DNA of 18,139 nucleotides from Sulfurovum sp. (GTDB taxonomy: Bacteria > Campylobacterota > Campylobacteria > Campylobacterales > Sulfurovaceae): the NCBI GenBank assembly GCA_020719895.1, contig DYPM01000027.1, forward strand, positions 1-18,139, given 5' to 3'. The translations under genes were made by a program, and so were the position numbers. Below are positions 7,633-14,451 of this stretch, piece after piece; position 1 is the stretch's first letter, and every line of letters starts with the position of its first letter. The notes under the pieces were generated by a model. That model made no database searches. It saw only the letters and a list, made by a program, of their open reading frames with translations, and was not told the DNA's origin.

Positions 7633-8201
7633 AAAATTCCTTTTGTACTGGGTATTCCAGTGCGTGCATTATGTGTAGTCGCACGACGCAGTGCAACCGC
7701 CAATGCTTTAAAAGATGCCTCAATAATATGATGGCGATTTTTGCCACGATGATAGACAAGGTGCATCGTGAGTGGAAGATTGAGTGCAAATGCACGGAAA
7801 AACTCCTCTACAAGTTCCGTATCAAACTGTCCTACTTTTCCCTCTACGGGAAGTTCAAAAACCAAAAAACCTCGATTGGAGATATCAATATCGCAACTCA
7901 CACTTGCCTCATCCATCACTACAGTCGCATTTCCAAATCGTTCAATCTTCTCTACAGGATAGATTTCTTTGTGTAGTGCTTTGCCTATAGCAATACCAAT
8001 ATCTTCGACCGTATGATGATCATCAATATGAGTGTCTCCTTGACACTCTACTTCCAAATCAATCAAAGCGTGTTTGGCAAAAGACTCCAACATATGATCT
8101 AAAAATCCTACACCACTTTTGATTGTGGCAATACCGCTACCATAGAGTTCCAGCTTCACTGTAATATTGGTCTCTTTTGTATTTCTTTGTAACTCAATCA
8201 T
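7629..8201 (-). CDS. hisB: Imidazoleglycerol-phosphate dehydratase HisB
   Basis: A 190-aa monofunctional enzyme for the manganese-dependent dehydration step of histidine synthesis. Paired His/Glu-rich metal motifs are visible: GFLDHMLESFAKHA and HIDDHHTVEDIGIAIG in the first half, FFRAFALN and NRHHIIEASFKALAVALR in the second half. There is no fused histidinol-phosphatase domain, unlike E. coli HisB. A GAGGAG site precedes the ATG. It lies 14 nt after rlpA and overlaps kdsC, so a histidine gene is embedded in a cell-envelope operon. Confidence 0.96.
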   Translation of the reverse strand: MIELQRNTKETNITVKLELYGSGIATIKSGVGFLDHMLESFAKHALIDLEVECQGDTHIDDHHTVEDIGIAIGKALHKEIYPVEKIERFGNATVVMDEASVSCDIDISNRGFLVFELPVEGKVGQFDTELVEEFFRAFALNLPLTMHLVYHRGKNRHHIIEASFKALAVALRRATTHNARTGIPSTKGIL

Positions 8202-8215
8202 TCTAAACTCCTCAC

Positions 8216-8983
8216 TTATAGTCTCACAATAAACGCATCAGACATATGATGTGCAATTTTGAAATCCATCGCTTCTGCTTCTGAACCAAATCCCATCAAC
8301 CAAACACGATAGAGTGGTTCGCCGTCCACATCATCAAATTTACGAATCACAGGATAGTAGCGTTCATCTATACCGCTATATTTTCTTTTGAAGACTTTTG
8401 CACCTTCATAGTGTCTGAAGGCTCCGACTTGAACACCAAAGTTGGTAAGTTTTATCTTCACTTGAGTGTTGGTTTTTCGTTGTTTTGCGATAGTGTCTGG
8501 AGAGTAAACATTACCTGCAAATCCGACTACTTGCAACTCTACTTTTGCAGTACCACACACATCAAGCCCGAGCGATTTACCCGCTCCAAAACTACAGTCG
8601 ATAATACGCCCCGACACAAAAGGACCTCTATCGTTAATTCGCACTATTGTGTTTTTTCCATTTTGCATATTTTTGACACGCACCATTGTGTCCATCGGCC
8701 ATGTTTTGTGTGCTGCAGTTGCTTCGTTCATATTGTACGTTTCGCCATTGCTGGTCTTTTTACCATGAAAATGAGGACCATACCAACTTGAAATACCTTT
8801 CATTTTATCGCCAACTTTGACATAAGTAGGATGGTATCTTTTTCCGCGAACCATATAAGAACGCATCGTAGCTTCATTGTATCTTTTGACTTTTGGCGAT
8901 TGTTTTGTTGGTTGTTTTTTTTGACTACATCCTCCAGTGAAAAATACAAAAAACAACAACACCCATATTATATTTCTACGCAT
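8216..8983 (-). CDS. rlpA: RlpA septal-ring lipoprotein / lytic transglycosylase with SPOR domain
   Basis: A 255-aa lipoprotein from the ATG at 8983, with a hydrophobic signal and a lipobox-like FTGGC, making Cys19 the modified residue. The double-psi beta-barrel domain is clear (GISSWYGPHFHGKKTSNGE, MDTMVRVKN, VRINDRGPFVSGRIIDCS). It includes the His and Asp positions linked to the naked-glycan-cleaving activity of RlpA. A C-terminal SPOR domain follows (FGVQVGAFRHYEGAKVFK to the end), which targets denuded septal peptidoglycan. The frame is open to 9031, but that extension runs into element C and would put 16 residues before the signal peptide. The mltD gene usually found upstream is absent here. 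Confidence 0.92.
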   Translation of the reverse strand: MRRNIIWVLLFFVFFTGGCSQKKQPTKQSPKVKRYNEATMRSYMVRGKRYHPTYVKVGDKMKGISSWYGPHFHGKKTSNGETYNMNEATAAHKTWPMDTMVRVKNMQNGKNTIVRINDRGPFVSGRIIDCSFGAGKSLGLDVCGTAKVELQVVGFAGNVYSPDTIAKQRKTNTQVKIKLTNFGVQVGAFRHYEGAKVFKRKYSGIDERYYPVIRKFDDVDGEPLYRVWLMGFGSEAEAMDFKIAHHMSDAFIVRL

Positions 8984-9005
8984 TACACAACCTAAACAAA
9001 AAAAT

Positions 9006-9122
9006 AATTGAACCATCTGATTAATTCTCAAATTTTGAGCAAGCTCAAAATTAGGTCTTCAGCAGACGGCTCTCGCGACTATTCGCTATTATAGAATTTA
9101 TATTCAATCAGAGGTCTCAATT
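9006..9122. repeat. MITE-like intergenic element, copy C
   Basis: A 117-bp element is bounded by 17-bp imperfect terminal inverted repeats: AATTGAACCATCTGATT at 9006-9022 and the complement of AATTGAGACCTCTGATT at 9106-9122 (14 of 17 identical). The ends resemble those of copies A and B, but the interior is unrelated. The interior holds a tight hairpin with AATTTTGAGC and GCTCAAAATT arms and a 2-nt loop near 9030-9051. It fills the tatD-rlpA gap. No transposase is encoded. Confidence 0.65.
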
Positions 9123-9195
9123 AAAACCAAAGATAGCTCAAATCGAATGAAATCGTGATTTTGACGTGAAATTGCTTTGTTTTGCCTTGCTATTT

Positions 9196-9960
9196 TTATA
9201 TACCAAACAATCTAAAGGTATTTACACGTGTCAAATGTATCATTTCTTCTTCGCTCATTTGTGAGAGTGTTGCCATGTTTTGCATGACAAGTGCTACATA
9301 AGCGGGTTCGTTACGTTCTCCACGATGAGGATGTGGCGTCAAGTAGGGAGCGTCAGTTTCGATAAGAAGTCTCTCTTGCGGGATTTTGGGATAGACATGA
9401 AGTAGTTTTTTGGCATTTTTGAAAGTCAATACACCTCCAATACCAAAATAAAAATTGAGAGAACTAAGCTTGAGTAGCGATTCATCGGCATTGTAGCAGT
9501 GCAATACGCCACCTGTTTTGGCATATTGCTCTAAAAGCAATTGAGCATCTTGACTTGCTTCTCTAATATGCACTATCAAAGGTTTGTGTAGTGCATTTGC
9601 CCAAATGATTTGATCAATAAAAATCTCTTTTTGTCTCTCTTTTTCTTGAACAATAGTTTCAGGAGATTGGGGAAGTCTATAGTAATCCAATCCGCACTCA
9701 CCAATAGCAACACATTTTGGATGAGAAACAAATGGCTTAAGTGACTCTTTATCGTAAGATAGTGCATCATAAGGATGAACACCAACAGCAAAATAAACAC
9801 AATCATAACGTTCGGCTATCTCTACTGCTCTTTGAAGTGTTTTAGGGTCAGCCCCTGGGATAATAAATTGATTCACGCCACGCTCTTTTGCTCTTGCAAT
9901 TACAACATCAATATCTTCATTAAATCGCAAATCATCAAGATGACAATGGGTATCTATCAT
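9196..9960 (-). CDS. tatD: TatD-family metal-dependent DNase
   Basis: A 254-aa TIM-barrel hydrolase of the TatD/YcfH/YjjV family, which has 3'-5' exonuclease or DNase activity in characterised members. Metal ligands are visible in order: IDTHCHLDD at the N-terminus, IGECGLDYYR, the HIREA histidine, LHCYNA, and ETDAPYLTPHPHRGERNEP near the C-terminus. AAGG lies 9 nt before the ATG. It is the first gene of the minus-strand block. The 304-bp gap upstream holds element B and the candidate RNA. Confidence 0.92.
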   Translation of the reverse strand: MIDTHCHLDDLRFNEDIDVVIARAKERGVNQFIIPGADPKTLQRAVEIAERYDCVYFAVGVHPYDALSYDKESLKPFVSHPKCVAIGECGLDYYRLPQSPETIVQEKERQKEIFIDQIIWANALHKPLIVHIREASQDAQLLLEQYAKTGGVLHCYNADESLLKLSSLNFYFGIGGVLTFKNAKKLLHVYPKIPQERLLIETDAPYLTPHPHRGERNEPAYVALVMQNMATLSQMSEEEMIHLTRVNTFRLFGI

Positions 9961-9981
9961 TGGCTTTGACCTTTTTTATTG

Positions 9982-10101
9982 AATTGAATCATCTGAATTA
10001 AATAGATTGCTTCACAATGTTCGCAATGACAAAGTACCGTCATTGCGAGGTTTAGAGCAAACCGTGGCAATCTAAATAATATTTAATCAGAAGTCCAAAT
10101 T
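9982..10101 (-). repeat. Palindromic intergenic element, copy B
   Basis: The core (10,004-10,073) is an inverted copy of element A. Its arms are AGATTGC and GCAATCT, and it has a hairpin with CGCAATGAC/GTCATTGCG (10,022-10,047) and another with GGTTT/AAACC. The outer flanks (9982-9999 and 10,085-10,101) resemble the terminal repeats of copy C. It sits just upstream of tatD. Confidence 0.8.
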
Positions 10102-10134
10102 CCTTTAATTAAGAGTAATTTTATCTTAAAATAC

Positions 10135-10140
10135 TAAAAT
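10135..10140 (+). promoter_or_regulatory. Possible -10 box for a structured RNA
   Basis: TAAAAT (with TACTAAAAT around it) ends 7 nt before the long closing stem that starts at 10,148. No -35 is evident; upstream DNA is T-rich. The support is positional. Confidence 0.3.
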
Positions 10141-10147
10141 ACTTTTA

Positions 10148-10246
10148 TATCTTAAGTCGCAGAGTTGCTTTTTCTTCCTCCTTCTAAAAAAGTTACCCAA
10201 ACGGCTACCACCCTCCCAACCATTGATTTATCTGTGGCTTAAGATA
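10148..10246 (+). ncRNA. Candidate structured small RNA with an anti-Shine-Dalgarno-like loop
   Basis: TATCTTAAGTCGCAGA (10,148-10,163) pairs with TCTGTGGCTTAAGATA (10,231-10,246) over 16 continuous positions. Two of these are G-U pairs that form only if the plus strand is transcribed. Inside, GTTGCTTTTT (10,164-10,173) pairs with AAAAAGTTAC (10,187-10,196) with one mismatch, exposing the loop CTTCCTCCTTCTA. This loop contains CCTCCTT, like the 3' tail of 16S rRNA. A C-rich single-stranded stretch (10,197-10,230) follows. It is not SRP RNA, tmRNA or an obvious 6S RNA. A weakness is the lack of a clear U-run terminator after 10,246, where transcription would run antisense into the B1 gene. Confidence 0.45.
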
Positions 10247-10264
10247 GACTTTCACCACTTCTAT

Positions 10265-11428
10265 TTATTGAGCATCCAATATTTTAGTAATCTCATCCAT
10301 TGCATCTTGATTTTTTAGTCTAAACTTAATTTCAATACGTCTTGATGCTTGTTTGTCCTCTTGTCCATTAGCAATGATTGGATCAAGATATGCACGACCA
10401 GCAGCGTACATTAATGGTTCTAAACCATACTGTTTGGAGTAGGGTTGACCCAGTAAAAAGCTCATTACTGCGTGTGCTCGTTGTTGTGAGAGTTTGAGAT
10501 TGTAGAGATATTCACCATCGCTGTCGGTATGACCTTCGATAGTGATCTGTTCAATATGCTCTTTAATCTCTTTGTTTTCCATCAGCGTATGAATGTAGTT
10601 CTCAAAAGTTTTTGAGATCTCTTCTTTGGACTCCTCTTTGAGTGCGGCACTGTCACGATCAAAAAGAATATTAGATGCCAAACGTAATGCACCGCTTTTT
10701 TTGTCTATATTTATTTTATCTCCCAAACTCTCCTTAAGTGCTGTGATCACTTTGAGTTTGATGCCTGTGAGGAATTTAATCTTCTCTTTTTGACTTTGCA
10801 TTTTTACCAAAAGAGCATCATAATTGATCTCTTGTTGGTTCAATTGGGAAGAGAGAGTTTCTATTGTTTGATGTTGTGAAGTAAGCGTTTGATTGGATTC
10901 GTTGAGTACGGAGGCAAGAGAAGAGAGAGTCGCCTCATACGCCATAATACGCTCTAAAGCTTCTTGAAGAGAGAGGTTATTTTCTTGTAGTTTGGATTGT
11001 GTTAGTGAAATATTTTTGGCGTATTGATTCTTTTCGCCTTCGCTTTGTTGCAATGTTTGTTTTAGTATTTTGATGTTCTGTTTTTGAGAATCAATGGTTT
11101 TATTTTTGAAAGCGAGTTGCTCTCCTCTTTTTTTGATGATATTGCTACGATAATTGATCATTGACTCTTTTTGAGCAACTATATTTGTGAGTTGAGAGAT
11201 ATCAAATTTAAGTTTGACTATCTCTTTTTTGGATTGATTGAGTTCTTGCGAGACAATAGCAAACTCTTCTTTTGAGGCTCTAAGCCCTTCTTTTAGAAAA
11301 ATAGTTTTTGCGACAATCATACCTACTAAAAGAATAAAAACAAACAATAATCCTGCCATAAGATCAGAATAAGAAAGCCAAAGATTTCCTAATTTGTTTT
11401 CATTTGAATTACTCATTTTTTGTCTCAT
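10265..11428 (-). CDS. MotB/ZorB-like stator subunit B1 with OmpA peptidoglycan-binding domain
   Basis: A 387-aa inner-membrane protein. A short cytoplasmic N-terminus leads into one membrane helix, WLSYSDLMAGLLFVFILLVG, with the conserved proton-carrying Asp at residue 22. A long coiled coil follows (about 45-235). The OmpA/MotB domain covers about 245-372, with SNILFDRDSAAL, IEGHTDSDG (297-305), LSQQRAHAV and QASRRIEIKF as the peptidoglycan-binding signature. It should form a proton or sodium channel with A1. The start overlaps the A1 stop by ATGA, with no Shine-Dalgarno site, so translational coupling is likely. It resembles ZorB, but no zorC, zorD or zorE is present nearby. Confidence 0.88.
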   Translation of the reverse strand: MRQKMSNSNENKLGNLWLSYSDLMAGLLFVFILLVGMIVAKTIFLKEGLRASKEEFAIVSQELNQSKKEIVKLKFDISQLTNIVAQKESMINYRSNIIKKRGEQLAFKNKTIDSQKQNIKILKQTLQQSEGEKNQYAKNISLTQSKLQENNLSLQEALERIMAYEATLSSLASVLNESNQTLTSQHQTIETLSSQLNQQEINYDALLVKMQSQKEKIKFLTGIKLKVITALKESLGDKINIDKKSGALRLASNILFDRDSAALKEESKEEISKTFENYIHTLMENKEIKEHIEQITIEGHTDSDGEYLYNLKLSQQRAHAVMSFLLGQPYSKQYGLEPLMYAAGRAYLDPIIANGQEDKQASRRIEIKFRLKNQDAMDEITKILDAQ

Positions 11429-12528
11429 TTTTTTAATGCTTTAATCTCTTCGATAAGGCGTAAGTTTTGTTGATTAATGATTATTGCAAAATGATTGAGT
11501 TTTTCGATTTTTGTTTCAAGTTTTGTGTTGATATTTTTGATATTATGATCAACTTCTGCATCAAAATGGTGGAGTTGCTGATGAAAATGTCTTGTGTTTT
11601 GCTCTAACACAATTAAACCTTTTTCAATATCTCCAATCTCTTTCTCGTCTTTTCTCTCTTCTCTTGTTTCTACCTTTTCTAAAGCATTGCTTAACACTAT
11701 TGATGATTTTCTTATATCGTTGGTTAAATCAGTAAAACTTTTATTGGTAAGCTCTGCAATTGAACTAAAGTTATTGAGATATTGTGCATTGAGGTCAATA
11801 ACAAACTTCGTGCTAAAACTTTTTTTTAAGGTTGCTACAATCGCCTCATCTTTAAGTTTGCTTTGCAAATGTTGATTCTTGATAAGTTCGCTCTCTTTCC
11901 ATACATTAAATTGGTGTGTTTTTTCAAGAGAAAAAATAATATTGTCGATTTTTAAGCTCCCTTTTTTTTCAAAATATGTCCAAACCAATGAGAGGAAAAT
12001 ACCATAGATCGAAGCATAAAACGCCGTACCAATTCCACCCAACAACATCGAAATATCCTTATCCAATGCTTCGACATCAGATACACTAAAATCAGGCATA
12101 GAGAGTGCGATTGCTGTGAAAGTACCCAAAATTCCCATCATAGGAAAGACCGAACTTGCAACACTTGCAAATTGATCACTTCTAAGTCCTTTGTAATACT
12201 CTTGAATAAAATTTCTGACATCTAAAGTAGATTTGGTTTGACCTACAATAGTTAAGGCGTTGTCACGCATCGCCTGATTGAGTGTCTCTTGCATTCGTGG
12301 TAACTCTTGAAACATACGACATACCATATAGTGTGCATTGTGTTTTACAAACAAAAGATAAGTAACAAAAATAATAAACACAATCAACACGGTATGGCTT
12401 TTGATATCTAAGGGAACAATATCCAAATACCCAAAAAGCATCAGCACAAAAAAGAGAAAAGGCATCAAAAAAATTACAAACGCCTTGGAAAAACAAGTTT
12501 TGGCTTGATTTGCATTAGGTTCTTTCAT
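11425..12528 (-). CDS. MotA/TolQ/ExbB-like proton channel protein A1
   Basis: A 367-aa protein with four membrane helices (about 16-34, 46-62, 121-143 and 165-185) and a long cytoplasmic loop between helices 2 and 3. The MotA/TolQ/ExbB core is visible as FPMMGILGTFTAIAL in helix 3 and GIGTAFYASIYGIFLSLVW in helix 4. Residues 186-367 form a Lys/Glu-rich coiled-coil tail into the cytoplasm, reminiscent of the ZorA tail but shorter than that of E. coli ZorA as I recall it. It is a close paralogue of A2, of the same length. GAGG precedes the ATG by 7 nt. It is separated from B2 by 123 bp containing an RNA hairpin and overlaps B1. Confidence 0.88.
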   Translation of the reverse strand: MKEPNANQAKTCFSKAFVIFLMPFLFFVLMLFGYLDIVPLDIKSHTVLIVFIIFVTYLLFVKHNAHYMVCRMFQELPRMQETLNQAMRDNALTIVGQTKSTLDVRNFIQEYYKGLRSDQFASVASSVFPMMGILGTFTAIALSMPDFSVSDVEALDKDISMLLGGIGTAFYASIYGIFLSLVWTYFEKKGSLKIDNIIFSLEKTHQFNVWKESELIKNQHLQSKLKDEAIVATLKKSFSTKFVIDLNAQYLNNFSSIAELTNKSFTDLTNDIRKSSIVLSNALEKVETREERKDEKEIGDIEKGLIVLEQNTRHFHQQLHHFDAEVDHNIKNINTKLETKIEKLNHFAIIINQQNLRLIEEIKALKK

Positions 12529-12601
12529 AGACTATCCTCGTTGAACTTTTAAAGTTTACGTCTTTTGTGGTCACATCAAACTCCACACAGACGAAGCGAA
12601 A

Positions 12602-12635
12602 CTCTCCCAAAGAGATATTTGTCTTTAAAGGAGAG
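12602..12635 (-). other. Hairpin between B2 and A1
   Basis: On the minus strand CTCTCC pairs with GGAGAG and AAAGA pairs with TCTTT, giving 11 bp with a small internal loop and an 8-nt apex. Only a short T-run follows, so it is not a good terminator. It may be an mRNA processing or stability element that sets the ratio of the A2-B2 and A1-B1 parts. A 13-bp palindrome, AACTTTTAAAGTT (12,544-12,556), lies between it and A1. Confidence 0.35.
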
Positions 12636-12651
12636 AAGTGATTGGCGTTAC

Positions 12652-13251
12652 TTAAGGGACGATACGATGTATCATCTCATTGAAAATTTCTGCTTTTTGC
12701 TCTTCAAGAGAATCGACACTTTCAATCAACTCTTGATTTTCTTTGTCTTTGTTATCGCGTGCTTTTTTGAGATAATCAATGTTTTTGACCTGCATCTCTA
12801 TGGTGCGTTTCTGTTGTACGTTGATCTGCTTAATCTCTTCAAGTTCAACGGTGAGCGTATTTATTTTTTGCTCTTGCTCTTGAATGGTACGGCTCTTCTC
12901 TTCAATCTCACGTTGTTTATCTGCCAAAAGCCGTTCTTTTTCTGCCAAAAGCGCCTCTTTCTGCGCTAAAAGTGTCTCTTTTTCTATCAAAAGCTCTTCG
13001 GTTTTTTTAAGTTCATCTTGAGTCTCTTTGAGTGCTATAGTTACTTTTTCAAGTTCAAGCTCTTTCTTTTTGAGTTGCTCTGTTACTATCATAAGTTTTC
13101 GCTCTGTCTCATCGAGTTGCTGTTTGATAATAATTGTTTTGGAGACAACTGCTCCAACCAAAAGAATAAATACAAATAACAATCCTGCCATAAGGTCTGC
13201 ATAGGAGATCCAAAAGTTGGCATCTTCTTCTTTTTGTTTGCCTCCAATCAC
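12652..13251 (-). CDS. MotB-like stator subunit B2 lacking the OmpA domain
   Basis: A 199-aa protein from a GTG start preceded by a strong GGGAGG site, 3 nt after the A2 stop. The N-terminal anchor FWISYADLMAGLLFVFILLVG closely matches that of B1 and keeps the conserved Asp (residue 19). The rest is an almost continuous coiled coil, including four tandem heptads of the LLAEKER type (about 87-114). The protein ends at HRIVP, before any peptidoglycan-binding domain. No OmpA signature is found in any frame of the 123 bp that follow. It could be a natural short partner or a truncated gene; intact reading frame, good ribosome site and preserved Asp favour a functional product. Confidence 0.82.
   Translation of the reverse strand: MIGGKQKEEDANFWISYADLMAGLLFVFILLVGAVVSKTIIIKQQLDETERKLMIVTEQLKKKELELEKVTIALKETQDELKKTEELLIEKETLLAQKEALLAEKERLLADKQREIEEKSRTIQEQEQKINTLTVELEEIKQINVQQKRTIEMQVKNIDYLKKARDNKDKENQELIESVDSLEEQKAEIFNEMIHRIVP
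12920..13003 (-). repeat. 21-bp tandem repeats coding for heptads in B2
   Basis: Four imperfect 21-bp units beginning at 12,920, 12,941, 12,962 and 12,983 share the pattern TCTGCCAAAAG followed by a CTCTTT-like end. On the minus strand they encode the heptads LLIEKET, LLAQKEA, LLAEKER and LLADKQR. Unit-number changes would alter coiled-coil length without breaking frame. Confidence 0.7.
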
Positions 13252-13254
13252 AAT

Positions 13255-14358
13255 CTACCTCCCTTCTTTGAGTTTTTCAATCTCTTGCATCATCCAGCGA
13301 TTTTGTTCATTAATAACGCTTACAAATGCTGTGAGTCGATCTACTGCGTTCGCAAGTTCTTCATCTACTTTGACGAAAGTTCGATTGACTGTTCCATCAA
13401 AACCATCTATGCTGTTACTTAAAAGTGTTGCTGTGTCATTAAATGTAGCGATATTTTTTTCCAACAAATGTACGGCATTCATTCCGTCCTCTTTCTGCTG
13501 GATAGTCTCAATGGTTGTGTTTAGTTCATTCGAAGCGATATGCAATTTTTCAGTCAATTCACCAAAACTTCTATTGGTAAGATTGACGATGGAAGTGAAG
13601 TTTTTGAGATAGTGTTCATTGAGATCACGTACAAACTCCATATGGAAAGTCTCTTTGAGAGTTTGAATAATCTCTTGGTCTTTAAGTTCGGTGAGCATAT
13701 GTCTATGTTTGGTGAGTTCGCTCTCTTTCCAAACATTATTTTCATACGTACGCTCAAGTGAATGGACGATTTTATCGATTTGCAATGCACCGCGTTTTTC
13801 GAAAAAAGTCCAAACCAATGAAAGAAAAATACCATAGATCGAAGCATAAAAAGCAGTTCCAATTCCTTCAAGCAAAAGCGAAATGTCTTTATCCAACGCT
13901 TCAACATCTGATACTGTAAAGTCTGGCATAGAAAGAGCAATCGCAGTAAAAGTACCCAAAATACCCATCATAGGAAAGACCGAACCCGCAACGCTTGCAA
14001 ACTGTTCACTGCGGATATCTTGATAGTATTCATTAAAGTAAGATGAAATATCAAGGGTAGATTTGGTTTTATCCATAATAGTCAAAGAGTTGATACGAAG
14101 TGCATCTTGCATTGCATTTTGAAAGTTTGGAAGTGTGCCTTTGATATGGCATATAGCATAGTTGGCGTTGTGTTTTACAAAAAAGTAAAAAGTCACAAAA
14201 ATAATTGTCACAATGATAACGGTGTGAATTTTGACTTCAAGAGGAATAAGCTCCAAATATCCCAAAATCATCCCAAGAAAGAAGAGGAAAGGAAATAATA
14301 AAATAACAAGTGTACGCATAACACAAAAACTGACTCTATTTTTTTTGATTTCTGACAT
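13255..14358 (-). CDS. MotA/TolQ/ExbB-like proton channel protein A2
   Basis: A 367-aa paralogue of A1 with the same four-helix layout. Residues about 115-190 are nearly identical to those of A1 (SVFPMMGILGTFTAIAL, DVEALDKDIS, GTAFYASIYGIFLSLVWT), including at DNA level. The C-terminal coiled-coil tail has diverged, which suggests separate cytoplasmic partners or selective pairing. GGAG lies 6 nt before the ATG. It is the first gene of the A2-B2-A1-B1 operon and is divergent from thiI. Confidence 0.88.
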   Translation of the reverse strand: MSEIKKNRVSFCVMRTLVILLFPFLFFLGMILGYLELIPLEVKIHTVIIVTIIFVTFYFFVKHNANYAICHIKGTLPNFQNAMQDALRINSLTIMDKTKSTLDISSYFNEYYQDIRSEQFASVAGSVFPMMGILGTFTAIALSMPDFTVSDVEALDKDISLLLEGIGTAFYASIYGIFLSLVWTFFEKRGALQIDKIVHSLERTYENNVWKESELTKHRHMLTELKDQEIIQTLKETFHMEFVRDLNEHYLKNFTSIVNLTNRSFGELTEKLHIASNELNTTIETIQQKEDGMNAVHLLEKNIATFNDTATLLSNSIDGFDGTVNRTFVKVDEELANAVDRLTAFVSVINEQNRWMMQEIEKLKEGR

Positions 14359-14385
14359 TGATCTCTCCGTTTTAATTTAAGTGAG

Positions 14386-14413
14386 ATTGTACTCGCATTC
14401 ATATAAGAACCAA
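14386..14413 (-). promoter_or_regulatory. Possible promoter for the A2-B2-A1-B1 operon
   Basis: On the minus strand TTGGTT (14,408-14,413) is followed after 16 bp by TACAAT (14,386-14,391), about 28 bp upstream of the A2 start codon. The -35 is poor. The box placement gives a short leader carrying the GGAG site. Confidence 0.35.
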
Positions 14414-14428
14414 CTAAGCATCTTAGTT
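14412..14428. promoter_or_regulatory. Inverted repeat between divergent promoters
   Basis: Perfect 7-bp arms AACTAAG and CTTAGTT with a 3-nt spacer overlap the proposed -35 region of the A2 promoter and lie 24 bp from the thiI -35. A regulator bound here could affect both operons. On the plus strand it is followed by AATTTTTTAA, so a weak terminator is an alternative reading. Confidence 0.3.
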
Positions 14429-14451
14429 AATTTTTTAATTTAAATTCAAAA

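Noticed and set aside
9123..9195. A remnant of mltD in the tatD-rlpA gap
   Set aside because: The bases outside element C are too few, and no frame gives a recognisable transglycosylase segment.
10152..10223. A 23-codon minus-strand reading frame (MVGRVVAVWV...) inside the candidate RNA, with a strong GGAGG further down
   Set aside because: There is no ribosome site before its ATG, and the AAGGAGG at about 10,176-10,184 is not followed by a start codon within normal distance. The stem's G-U pairs favour a plus-strand RNA.
10265..14358. Annotating the stator operon as a Zorya anti-phage system
   Set aside because: The A and B proteins resemble ZorA and ZorB, but no ZorC, ZorD helicase or ZorE nuclease lies on either side; the neighbours are tatD and thiI housekeeping genes.
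10265..14358. Annotating the pairs as flagellar MotA/MotB or as TolQ/TolR and ExbB/ExbD
   Set aside because: The A proteins have extended cytoplasmic coiled-coil tails and the B rods are far longer than in MotB or TolR/ExbD. No flagellar, tolA/tolB or tonB gene is adjacent.
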